Shown here: in pieces, positions 23,727 through 34,105 of the stretch
Numbering within the stretch: position 1 is the first letter of the stretch
How the letters are laid out: each line of letters opens with the position of its first letter
Assembly (NCBI GenBank): GCA_036571765.1
Contig: BROE01000019.1
Coordinates: 9,131,127 to 9,195,126, forward strand
Direction: 5' to 3'
Source: Plecoglossus altivelis
Taxonomy: Eukaryota > Chordata > Actinopteri > Osmeriformes > Plecoglossidae
DNA: 64,000 bases
Program-made: the position numbers and the translations under genes
Notes under the pieces: model-generated
What the model saw: only the letters and a program-made list of their open reading frames with translations
The model's database searches: none
What the model was told of the DNA's origin: nothing

Positions 23727-26079
23727 CTTTTCGCAAGTGGGCAGGGTTTGAGTCCTACTGAAAGTGTCTCCTCCATTGATACTGATCAGCTCCCCGTCAC
23801 CAGGTGGAAACGACGTGGGGAAAACTACTACGTCACTCTTCATTGTGTCCGAGCTAAAGCACACGTCATACTGCTGGGTAGATTTAGAGTAGGACCAGCT
23901 CCCGTCAGGGTGGGTGGTTATCATTGGGGCGCTGTACCTGCTGAAACTGCCGTCTGTCTTGTGGCATTTTACCGCTATTAAACTGATGAGGCTCAGTAGA
24001 AATATCACTGATACTGAGGCTATGGAGATGAGCAGATACAGGTTGAGATCTGAAAAACTCTCATCCTTTACTGGAAGCTGTCTGAAAGTTGTCTGCATGT
24101 CACCTGTACTTTCAACCACCACAACATCAATAGACACAGTGGCAGACAGGGAAGGGCCTCCATTGTCAGACACCACTATGACCAGCGGGTGACTTTTTAA
24201 GTCATTGTCACTCATGCGTCTCTTAGTCCTGATCTCTCCGTTGATGCTTCCAATTCTGAACAGATTAGGCCCCTTCGGTTCAGAGATGTGATAAGACAGC
24301 AGCGCATTGTAACCAGAGTCTGAGTCTACAGCCCTGATCTTGGCCACAAAGTAGCCGGCTTCAGCAGAGTAGGGGATGTTCTCAGAGTTGACAGAGCCTT
24401 GGTTAGAATAGGGCGGGAGAATAACAGGTGTGTTGTCATTCTCATCCAGGATGAAAACGTTCACAGTCACGTTGCTATTCAGCGGAGGAACACCACCGTC
24501 TGTGGCCTGAACTTGGAACTGGAATCGTTTCGTTTCTTCGTAGTTAAACGACTGCATACTGTGTATTTCGCCGATTAAAGAGTTAATATTGAATAGCGAA
24601 GAAGACGTGTCGCTACTTTTTATTGAGTATGATACATGCGCGTTTTCATTATCATCCGCGTCATTCGCTTTCACGCTAACTACCAGGTCTCCAACTGGAC
24701 TATTTTCTTTTAAATAGACGTTGACAATGGGCTCTGGGAAGCGGGGTGGGTTGTCGTTCACATCAGAAATGTGCACAGTAACAACACTGGTACTAGAGAG
24801 AGGGGGGGTTCCCTCATCTACAGCTATGATGGTGATGTTGTACAGAGGGTGACGCTCTCTATCTAAAGGCCCGTCCACTACCAGAGAATACTGGTTTTTA
24901 TAAGAAGACTGCAGTTTAAACGGAACAGTTCCGCTAATGTGACCATTCACAACCCCATTTTTACCGCCATCTTTATCAGAGAATATTACTAATGCGACTG
25001 CAGTACCAGATTCGGAATCCTCTCTCACGGTGCTCATGAGTGAAGTAGTTGATATCTGTGGAGCATTGTCATTGATGTCAACTACTTCTACCAAAACTTT
25101 GCTCTGTGTTATTTTAGGAGGTTGGCCTTGATCAGAAGCCTGCACGCGCAGCTCAACCCCAACATTTTTTTCATAGTCCAGATCACCAGTAATGGATATT
25201 ACCCCAGAATGAGGATTGATAGAGAACAAACCGGCACTTGAAATTATTGGCCAACGAGTATAAATTATTTACTATTCTACCTTCGGTCTAAATACCTGTT
25301 GCAGGAAAGGTTATTATATTATGGTACCTAATTCTACGAATCTCTAGACTTATCCTTTGTAAGAGGTTATGCTAAATTGTTGTTATCATTGTTAACAGAT
25401 ACATTTAATTATAGAAATTTTTAACAGTTCCCTGACGGAGGTTTATTTCCGTCTAAGCAAGTCACAGAAAGCTGAATAACAGCACTAGTCTCTCGGATCA
25501 AAGGTTTCTGTGACACCAACTCAGCAGACAACAACCCTGAGCTCCCTCGCTCGCACACCAGAGAGAAGTGTATCATTTGGACTCATGCTTGTAGGTCTAA
25601 TGATGAATATTAATCCCATCGCGTCTACAGCCATACGGTAAACAATCGTTTCACTGAATTGTGTTTACATACATATTTAAACGAGCTAAGACTAGACACA
25701 AAGAAGGCGTAACACTTAATCGAGACATAGTTAATTCAACAGGAAAGTTCATGGAGATTTTCAGACAAGCTGACCTGCGGCTGCAGAGGCAATTCTCACT
25801 GTCGCACAGAAGCTCCATCTCGGTGATGTATTTCAATTCACGAATCAGAAACACCGGACTTCCGAGATTTCACATCAATAATTTCTTGGTCGATTCAGAG
25901 AGCAAGCGGTGGAGAACCATAACCGAGAATCACATCCTGAACATTGAGTTGATTCTTAGCGATATAAGTACAACAACGGTTACCCATATGATAACTTCAC
26001 ACTCCCGAGACGGATAAGGAAACTAACCGGTAAACTCCCATAACAAAGCAGAGGAACACAAATCAACGGAAACATCCAT
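23727..26079 (-). CDS. pcdhg: Protocadherin gamma-type variable exon (array exon 2), 5' third disrupted as assembled
   Basis: The frame is clean from about 25229 (EC3, [12 protein letters not shown]) through EC4-EC6, the membrane helix and the tail to TLPTCEK (donor at 23726). Upstream, from about 25235 to the expected start (aaacatccatcgttat, ATG at 26079), the family blocks are present in order but full of indels, so EC1 and EC2 cannot be translated. The total length (2353 bp) is close to the normal 2349 bp, so there is no large deletion. EC3-EC4 are nearly the same as in array exon 7, and EC5 as in exons 3 and 4. EC6 carries small private changes (NSNVTV, SNQGS, GSING). Confidence 0.82.
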
Positions 26080-26311
26080 CGTTATACGAATTTAAGCAAA
26101 TAGCTCTCCAGTTTATGAAGCACAATACAGGTCCACTTATTACAAAATTAGCACGTGTTCGAAAATATCAAGCATAATTACTAGCATAGGTCTCTTCACG
26201 AGGTTTGGTCAGAGTGCAACCCAGAGCAGGAAGCATTAATGGAGCACTGGAGGCAAGGAAGAGAAAGGGAGTGTTAGTAAATGAATAGAATAATGAACAT
26301 CAGCGGATTAA

Positions 26312-26340
26312 CTCACGACATATAGGAAGCACTTGTGTTT
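26312..26340 (-). promoter_or_regulatory. Degraded-looking promoter CSE for array exon 2
   Basis: The stretch actcacgacatataggaagc followed by acttgtgttt aligns in position with the CSE of the other exons but lies inside the noisy segment, so the true sequence is unknown. It is about 235-260 bp upstream of the ATG at 26079. Confidence 0.4.
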
Positions 26341-26610
26341 CAAAGTACAGAGGTCCATACTCAAATCAGTATCGTAGACCGTTAAGTGGGGTGACATCTC
26401 GCACTGACATTCATAGAGACTTCCTTCAATGGCAGTTACTTGCATTTGTTTTGTGCTACACGATCATTCCAACAGCGTTGTGAATTTAAGGAGTGGACTA
26501 GCATCTTTGCAATGTCGCTGTTCAGCACTGCAGTGCTGGACACTAACGTCGTACCATTGCAAAGGAACGTAATCAACAATGGAAAAAAATCGTTAATGCA
26601 AGCTTCTTAC

Positions 26611-28992
26611 CTTTTCGCAAGTGGGCAGAGTTTGAGTCCTACTGAAGGTGTCTCCTCCATTGATACTGATCAGCTCCCCGTCACCAGGTGGAAACGACGT
26701 GGGGAAAACTACTACGTCACTCTTCATTGTGTCCGAGCTAAAGCACACGTCATACTGCTGAGTAGATTTAGAGTAGGACCAGCTCCCGTCAGGGTGTGTG
26801 GTTATCATAGGGGGGCTGTATCCGTTAAAACTGTCCTCTGTCCTGTGGCATTTCACAGCTATTAAACTGACGAGGCTCAGTAGAAAGATCACTGATACTG
26901 AGGCAATGGCGATCAGCAAATACAGGTTTAAATCAGAGAAGCTCTCCTCCTTTAGTGGCACATGTCTGAATTGAGTCTTAATTTCTCCTGTATTTTCAAC
27001 CACCACAACATCAATAGACACAGTGGCAGACAGGGAAGGGCCTCCATTGTCAGACACCACTATGACCAGCGGGTGACTTTTTAAGTCATTGTCACTCATG
27101 CGTCTCTTAGTCCTGATCTCTCCGTTGCTGCTTCCAATTCTGAACAGATTCGGTCCCTTTGGTTCAGAGATGTGATAAGAGAGCAGCGCATTGTAACCAG
27201 AGTCTGCGTCTACAGCCCTGATCTTGGCCACAAAGTAGCCGGCTTCAGCAGAGTAGGGGATGTTCTCAGAGTTGACAGAGCCTTGGTCAGAATAGGGCGG
27301 GAGAATAACAGGAGTGTTGTCATTCTCATCCAGGATAAAAACGTTCACAGTCACGTTGCTGCTCAGCGGAGGAACACCACCGTCTGTGGCCTGAACTTGG
27401 AACTGGAATCGTTTCATATCCTCGTAGTTAAACGACTGCAGACTGTATATTTCTCCAGTTAAAGAATTTACATTGACAGCAGCAGATGACTGGATGTCTG
27501 TCGTTAAAGACTCAAAAGAATATAATATTTGAGCGTTTCCCTCCTGGTCCGGATCTAAGGCGGTCACAGTACATATCAAGGACCCTATTTGGCTGTTCTC
27601 TTTCAGGTACAAATTGACGATAGCTTCCGGGAAATACGGTGGGTTGTCATTAACATCAGAAACGTGAATGGTAAAAACGCTCGTGCTGGAGAGGGGAGGA
27701 GTTCCATCGTCAGTAGCTATGATGGTGACATTATACTTGGAATGGATTTCCCTGTCAAGCATATCGCCCAAAACTAGGGAGTAATATTTGCCCTGAGATG
27801 ACTCTAGAAGAAAAGGCGTCCCTTCGGATATGGTGCAACGCACGTGACCGTTTCTACCCCCGTCCTTGTCAAGAACAGAGATAAGGGCAATCACCGTGCC
27901 CTTTTTGGCGTCCTCTCTCACGCTCTCGGAAAGAGAGGACAGTTTGATTTCAGGAGCGTTGTCATTTACATCCACTACCTCCACCAGAACCTTGGCATGG
28001 GTGGCCAAGGGCGTGCTTCCTCGATCCTGGGCCTCCACGCGGATCTCGTAAGCACTCGTTGTTTCAAAATCCAACTGCCGCGCCACTGTTATCTCCCCCG
28101 TACTCTGATTTATTGCAAATTTATCATAGGCTCCCCGTTGGCCCTGTTGGCTGAACAAATAAATGAGTTCTGCGTTTAGACCTTCATCCACATCGGTAGC
28201 GTTAATCTTCAATATCTTAGTGCCTACCGGCGCATTCTCTGAGACTTTAGCTTTGTATAGCGCCTTGGAAAATACAGGGGCGTTATCGTTCGCATCCAGC
28301 ACGTTAATAGTAATTTCAGTGGTACCGGATCTTGGAGGCTTTCCTCCATCAACTGCCGTTAAAATAAGCGTGATCCGAGCCTGCTTCTCTCGGTCTAGAG
28401 CCTTCTGCAGCACTAACTCTGATGAAGGACCGCGGTCGGACTCAGAAGGCCTATGTACGTCCAGTCTAAAGAAAGCATTTGGAGACAGTTTATACACGTC
28501 AACAGAATTGCTGCCTACATCTGGATCGTCTGCGGTGGGCATAGGAAATTTAGCTCCGGGGGACGTCAATTCAGAAACCGGAATAGTCTGTGATTTCTGA
28601 GAAAATACCGGAGCATTGTCGTTCACGTCAAGTATAGTTATTTCAACACTGTACAGTCTCAAAGGATAATTAACGATTGCTTCCAAGCTTTCGGTGCAAA
28701 CCAGACTGTTAGGACACAGCTTTTCTCTATCTATAGTCTCGCTAACGAAGATAGCCCCGGTCCTTAAATTTACCTCAAAATGTTTCTTGGAAGATCCTGA
28801 TTCGATGTGGAACATTTGCGTCTCAAGTTCAGCCACTTTAAGATTCAAATCCTTTGCTAAATTCCCAACAACCGTTCCCAGGCGAACCTCTTCGGAAACC
28901 GAATAGGTAATTTGTCCAAATGCAAAATCCTGGAGACAAAGCGACAGGCAAAGAAGATTTACAATCCAAATGCGCTTCTCGAACACAGCCAT
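26611..28992 (-). CDS. pcdhg: Protocadherin gamma-type variable exon (array exon 1, most 5'), intact and divergent
   Basis: This is 794 codons from MAVFEKRIW (ATG 28992, context CAACAATGG) to TLPTCEK, with donor AAG|GTAAGA at 26610. In-frame upstream ATGs up to 29055 exist but give an atypical leader. The signal peptide ends near FAFGQIT. EC1 has CPNSLVC (C-x5-C), followed by six cadherin repeats, membrane helix and tail. EC1-EC5 are clearly diverged from the other array exons (for example [23 protein letters not shown]). From about [12 protein letters not shown] at the EC5/EC6 border to the donor it is almost identical to them. Membrane region and tail are of the [16 protein letters not shown] type shared with array exon 4. 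It is a clear example of 3' homogenisation on an old 5' half. Confidence 0.95.
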
Positions 28993-29201
28993 TGTTGAAT
29001 AGTCTTTTTTAGAATGCAGGCATTGTGACATAAATAACATGCGTCTGCACAGCAATCCACAATGTTTCTTCTACGCAAACACACATATAATCCTCATGTC
29101 CCGTTCGCGACCCAATCCCAGTTTACTCAATTATATGGTGACGGATGCCTTAGTCTGTCTAAATATTCATGGGTGGGGATAAAATGAAATCCATGTATTC
29201 T

Positions 29202-29230
29202 TGGTGCACAGTGACACCACGTGGACAACA
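29202..29230 (-). promoter_or_regulatory. Pcdh promoter CSE for array exon 1, variant core
   Basis: The plus strand reads ggtgcacagtgacaccacgtg, so the minus strand has CACGTGGTGTCACTGTGCACC. The core is CACT where the other copies have CGCT. It is 210 bp upstream of the ATG at 28992. Confidence 0.7.
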
Positions 29231-29534
29231 GCAAGAAAAGATTCAGAGCCTCATTTTTTGTGACGCGACGTAAGAAGTACGTCACGAATATCTTAAGCGT
29301 GCTTTGAATTGAAAACGTATTCGGTGCAAGATAGGAATGTTCATAGTGTGAGGATATGTTTGATACGGGACATTTTGTGTGGAAGCGAAAATACGTGGCT
29401 AATGTGGGTAGAAATGGTCAGTACCGTTTCAACACAAAACGGGAGACGGAGAAAGGAAACAACAGGAATTCAGCACCATGGATAACTCCCATGTGTGCCA
29501 TGCGGAGCAGGTCATCGACAGTCGGCAACCCCGC

Positions 29535-30120
29535 ACACAGAGAGCGATGGAGGGAGGGAGAGGCGGAGGGAGGGAGAGACGGATAAAGGGAGAGACGGTG
29601 GGAGGGAGAGAAGGAGGGAGGCGTTTCCCACAGTGAGAGCTGGAGACAGAAGTCAGGCAACAACATGGAAAAAGCAGTAACAATAACGTGTCTCTGTGTA
29701 TGTTTGGAGTGTGTACGTTCATGTACATCCGTGTTTATGAACTTGTGCACGTATGCACAGTATAGCCTACATAGACGCATATGTATCATGTGATATTTAT
29801 TGATACCGTGCAGTTTGTCTGTTTTGGCAACATTATAAATATCTCTTACCATACGATTTAAAGATGAACATTAGAACGGAGAGAATAGAATGGTTAAGAG
29901 AGAGGGGGGGGAGAGAGAGGCAGAAAAAAGAGAAAACAGAGGCAGCATTTTAGACAACTGAAAGAGGAAGATGTGAAATAAACAGAAGAGACAGAGGTGA
30001 GAGACAGGAGAGAGAAAGAGATGAGAGAGATAGAGAGAGCGAAGAGAGATGAGAGAAATAGCGCGGACAAAGAGAAAGATATATCAGAGACCAGTAAGGA
30101 AAGAGACGAGAGAGACGTGG
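29535..30120. repeat. Purine-rich (GGGA/GA) low-complexity region
   Basis: Repeated ggagggagaga units occur at 29545-29625 and gagagaga-rich sequence at 29885-30115 on the plus strand. Several apparent open frames here are artefacts of the repeat. Confidence 0.8.
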
Positions 30121-30537
30121 TCTGGAGACAAATGCGAATGCGACATAAATGTGGACACAACCCCTCTTCCAGACACCCAAAGTTCCACACAACACCATGT
30201 CCAGGTCACGAGCTGACTCATCAATAGTGACAGAGGAGAGGGAGGTCAGTCCAGAATAACACATCAACCACAGGGAGCCAACCACAAGGAGGCCCCCCCC
30301 CCACACACCACACACACACACATACACACACATCAACCACACAGAGGGGCCCCTCCTCCCCTTCTCCTCTCCCCCCTTTACTCAACATAGCACGTGCCAT
30401 TAACGTTAAGTGAACTGCCCCTTCGATGTTTAACTCAATAACCCGATAATGTCCTCCTGCCTGAAAGCCTGGAAATGTGCTCACATTAAGTTCAGCACTA
30501 ACAGCACAGCCTTGAGCACTCGTGGGTTTTAGCTGCA

Positions 30538-30555
30538 GATCGCCCCCTGGTGGAT
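30538..30555 (-). promoter_or_regulatory. CTCF-like motif
   Basis: The plus strand reads gatcgccccctggtggat. On the minus strand this is ATCCACCAGGGGGCGATC, a strong match to the CTCF core CCANNAGGGGGC. It has the same orientation as Pcdh transcription and lies 1.5 kb upstream of array exon 1. Binding is inferred from motif only. Confidence 0.6.
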
Positions 30556-30889
30556 GAACCTGGTCATGTCTCCAAACAGGACAACCAGCCACAGGCTACA
30601 ATCTGAGCTGAGTGCTCTGAAAATGACAGGGGGGGGGATGCAGATGAAAGGGCCATATGCCAGGGGACGATATCGTGAATGATTTACAGGGCAGAGAGGA
30701 GAGTGGTGTTGAAAATGCGTAACTGTTTTCCCCCTGTGATCTACCTTGGTGTGATCATGACCTCACCACTAACTCCATAAACCACTCACTACCTACATGA
30801 GGATCCTGAAAGCTGAGATTTACCCAATTAAATATTTCTGCAACTATAACGCTCAACTGCCCCAATCTCATTACATATTTAGAATTCAT

Positions 30890-31010
30890 TTTAAGACATG
30901 GGTCCAGTTCAGAGGTGAAGCATTTTTCTGCCTATCAAGAGGGTGCAGGTTCAAATCCCCTCTATATGTTGCTTTGGATGAAATAACCTGGCACTGTTTT
31001 AGTTACTCAG
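30890..31010 (+). mobile_element. tRNA-derived SINE fragment
   Basis: A good RNA polymerase III B box (gcaggttcaaatcccctc, 30945-30962) is followed by tgctttggatgaaat, resembling the common fish SINE segment gctttggataaaa. The A-box side is degraded. Family not assigned. Confidence 0.55.
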
Positions 31011-31306
31011 GTAGACCAAAGTAGAAGATAACAAAGCAATAGTAACCATGTGAAGTTCCACAATAATGATAGTACAACATGTTATCTGCTGGTATTATTA
31101 TTATTATTACCATTGTAATGACCCCTGGTTTCTGTTAAACCTGCCCCCCTGTGGTCCATGCAGGTATTGTTGTCTCTGTCCACTGCAGTAGAGTAGCCTG
31201 CAGAAAAGGAGACTGTCTCCATGGCGATAGAGCGCTGAGCCAAGTCACTGTCCGTGGCGCTTAACAGTGAGACCTGATTTTGTCAATGAGAACCGTTCTG
31301 CTGGCG

Positions 31307-31390
31307 GATAGAGAGAGGGAGGAAGAGAGAGAAGGAGAGAGAGAAGGAGAGAGAGACGGTTACAGAGATATGAGAGACAGAGAGAGAGAG

Positions 31391-31460
<70 letters not shown>
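31307..31460. repeat. (GA)n microsatellite
   Basis: A nearly pure GA tract of about 75 bp (31380-31456) follows an imperfect purine stretch from 31307. It is a long polypurine-polypyrimidine tract able in principle to form triplex DNA. Confidence 0.9.
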
Positions 31461-31461
<1 letters not shown>

Positions 31462-32116
31462 ATGAGAGGTGTATGAGGCAGGGAGGGGCTGAAGGAGATA
31501 AGACAGGGTTGCGGGGGTTGTCTCTGCAAATAGAGGTTGCTGACTGTTGAAACTGGAGCACACTGCAGCAGCTTTGATACCAGCACACTAATCTGGCAAG
31601 ACCTTATGAAGCTTCTCTTATGACTGATTGTGTAGCTCTTCCCACACATACCTTTATTAGGCACATCCAAACGTGTACATCCTGCTATTGGTCTTTCCCC
31701 CACGCAGATACTGACACACACACACACTCTGACACATGCACTAACACACACTGACACACACACTAACACACACACACACAAGGTGGATGCTAACATTTAT
31801 GAAGGTTCATAATTTAAATTCAAATAACATTCCAACCCCTCAACAATGCGACATGGATTGATTGTGCACAAGATCCCAACCCACAGCAATGAACTGGTAG
31901 AGAGAGAGAGAGAGAAAGATGGAGAAAGGGGCAGAGAGAGATGAAGAGGACTCCCGCAGAGCTGAGGAGGGAGGGAGCAACAGGGAAACAAGGAGAAAGA
32001 TGTGAGCGCGCTGAGATCGCGCGCCGTAATCCCCCTCCTCCGCTTTTGCCGGGAAAAGGTGGCGCGGTTGCCGCGGCAACCGTTTCCTAGGCGCCGAGGA
32101 CTTTGTGTCGGCCAAG

Positions 32117-32144
<28 letters not shown>
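32117..32144. repeat. Homopolymer C tract (28 Cs)
   Basis: An uninterrupted run of C follows gccaag and precedes tccccg. Such a run is hard to sequence, so its length is uncertain. Confidence 0.95.
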
Positions 32145-32147
<3 letters not shown>

Positions 32148-32397
32148 CCGTCCCCCACAAGCAGCCACCCATCGCTCCTGTGGAGTGCAGGAGTGAGGGC
32201 TCTGTGCCGTCGCCATGACGGCCATCCATCACTGGCCACCGGGCAGTGGAGATCAGAAGAGGGAATGTTTGGACCAACTCAATGTGATGTGACCTGCAGA
32301 CTCCACTCTCTACAAAAGCTCAATCACCCTGCATTAGCACAGAGCCGTTGAGTTGGAAACTGGGTCAGCATGCGTACCCGTGTGTGTATGTCTGCGT

Positions 32398-32421
32398 GAG
32401 AGAGAGCGAGAGAGAGAGAGG

Positions 32422-32466
<45 letters not shown>

Positions 32467-32477
32467 GGAGAGAGAAA
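32398..32477. repeat. (GA)n microsatellite
   Basis: Plus-strand gagagagcgagagagagaga and following, about 80 bp with few interruptions. Confidence 0.9.
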
Positions 32478-33372
32478 TCCCATCACCAGTGATAAGATCT
32501 ATATTTAGCCATTCACAAAAGACGCCACAGCTAAAAACCAGGAACTCAGATCTCCAAACTTTATTCAGATTGCATCTTATGGCAGAACATTTGAGCAAAA
32601 AGACACACGGAAAAAAATTCTGCAAGGCCATTCTCTCTCACTCCATCTGTATCTGAGTAGCCAGCCAGAGGGCGGGTCTGTCTAGACGGTCCTTAAGGCA
32701 GGGCATCCCATGTCAGTCAGGTGACGAGCCACACAAACACACTCTCTGAGTCTCAAGAAACAGTCTAAAAGCAGAAGTAAAATGCAGGAATAAACACTAC
32801 ACACTAAAACAGACAACACACACATTACCAAGCAAGCAGCATCACTACTCCCAAGTGCCCTCGAACACACTACAGCAAAATACAACTGATATCAAAATTG
32901 TACAGAATCGTATCAAAACACACAAAGTAAAAAGTTGTTATATCAAGCCTGGTTTCAACCCATCCCATAGTTTTTTGTGGTTTTTTTGTGTTGCTTTTTT
33001 TTTTAACGGTTCTTACGGCACATCTGTTGAAATACAGTAATACTCTAGATGCCAGGTCACATCACCAGGTCCGATGATTGGCACCGCTTGTCAAAAGTTC
33101 GTAAGTAAGCTTGGAAGTAAGTCAATCCAGATGGCATCTCAGCCCTGGCAATAATCGTGATTTGGAAAATCTGGATTAAGCACCATGATCTTATTCTTTT
33201 CCAAGTCACATGCTTTGTGGTGATACGTGGCATCGCTTGAAGCACCACTGCTTAACCATTATCCTACCGTTAAGTATGTATATGGTTAAGTGTTATATAG
33301 TGCTCGCCTCACACTATGACCCTGTGACATGTACTGCACGAATGTCATGATGGGTGTGGCACAGACAGCTGT

Positions 33373-33442
33373 GTGCGTGCGTGTGTGTGTGAGTGTGTGT
33401 GTGTGTATGTGTGTGTGTTTGTGTGTGTATGTGTGTGTGTGA

Positions 33443-33482
<40 letters not shown>

Positions 33483-33483
33483 G
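33373..33483. repeat. (GT)n microsatellite
   Basis: About 110 bp of GT with scattered interruptions (gtgagtgtg, gtgtatgtg, gtgtttgtg). It could adopt Z-DNA. Confidence 0.9.
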
Positions 33484-33762
33484 ACAGAGCAGCTAAGGCT
33501 AACCTCATCAGACCACAGAGAGAGAGAGAGGAGAGGCTATCCAACATGAAGAGAGAGGGTTTCAAGGGAGATCTATCTGATACAAATGAATCCATTGGCA
33601 GATACACAACGGAAAGACTGAGCCTCTTATCCCCTTTACACGTTGAAGGTTTTTAAAACAGAGGGTTTGAATTTGGGGTATGTCCGTTCGGAATTGAAAC
33701 ACTGAGGGAATTGTGAGCACATGATTGATACAATCAAGAGCTGACCTGTCAGTCAAATGTCT

Positions 33763-33793
33763 GGTTCTCTCTCTCTCACTCTCTGTCTCTCTA

Positions 33794-33829
<36 letters not shown>

Positions 33830-34105
33830 ACTCTCTGTCTCTCTATCCCTCTCTCTCTTTCTCTCTCTCTCTCACTCTCACTCACTCACTCTCTCACTCT
33901 CTCTCTATCCCTCTCTTTCTCTCTCTCTCCCTCTATCTCACTCTCTCCCTCTCTCTCTATCCCTCTCTTTCTCTCTCTTGCTCTCACTCGCTGTCTCCCT
34001 CTCTCTCTCTGTCTCTCTATCCCTCTCTTTCTCTCTCTTTTTCTCTCTCTCTCTCACTCTTGCTCTCTATGCTCTCTCTCTCCCTGTGTGTGCTTGCTTT
34101 CTCTC
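33763..34105. repeat. (CT)n polypyrimidine tract with internal minisatellite
   Basis: About 340 bp is almost only C and T on the plus strand. Within it a block of about 50 bp (cactctctgtctctctatcc, then ctctctctctttctc) recurs with small changes, starting near 33779 and 33829 and in shorter forms further on. Its strand sense is opposite to the GA tracts at 31.3 and 32.4 kb. Confidence 0.9.

Noticed and set aside
235..29230. The regularly repeated 25-bp elements as a CRISPR-like or satellite repeat
   Set aside because: They are spaced by whole genes in vertebrate DNA and match promoter elements of clustered protocadherins.
31245..31796. A 183-codon serine/leucine-rich frame
   Set aside because: Translation of a GA/CT microsatellite; no biological protein is implied. 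The same applies to frames at 33562-34223 and 46773-47476.
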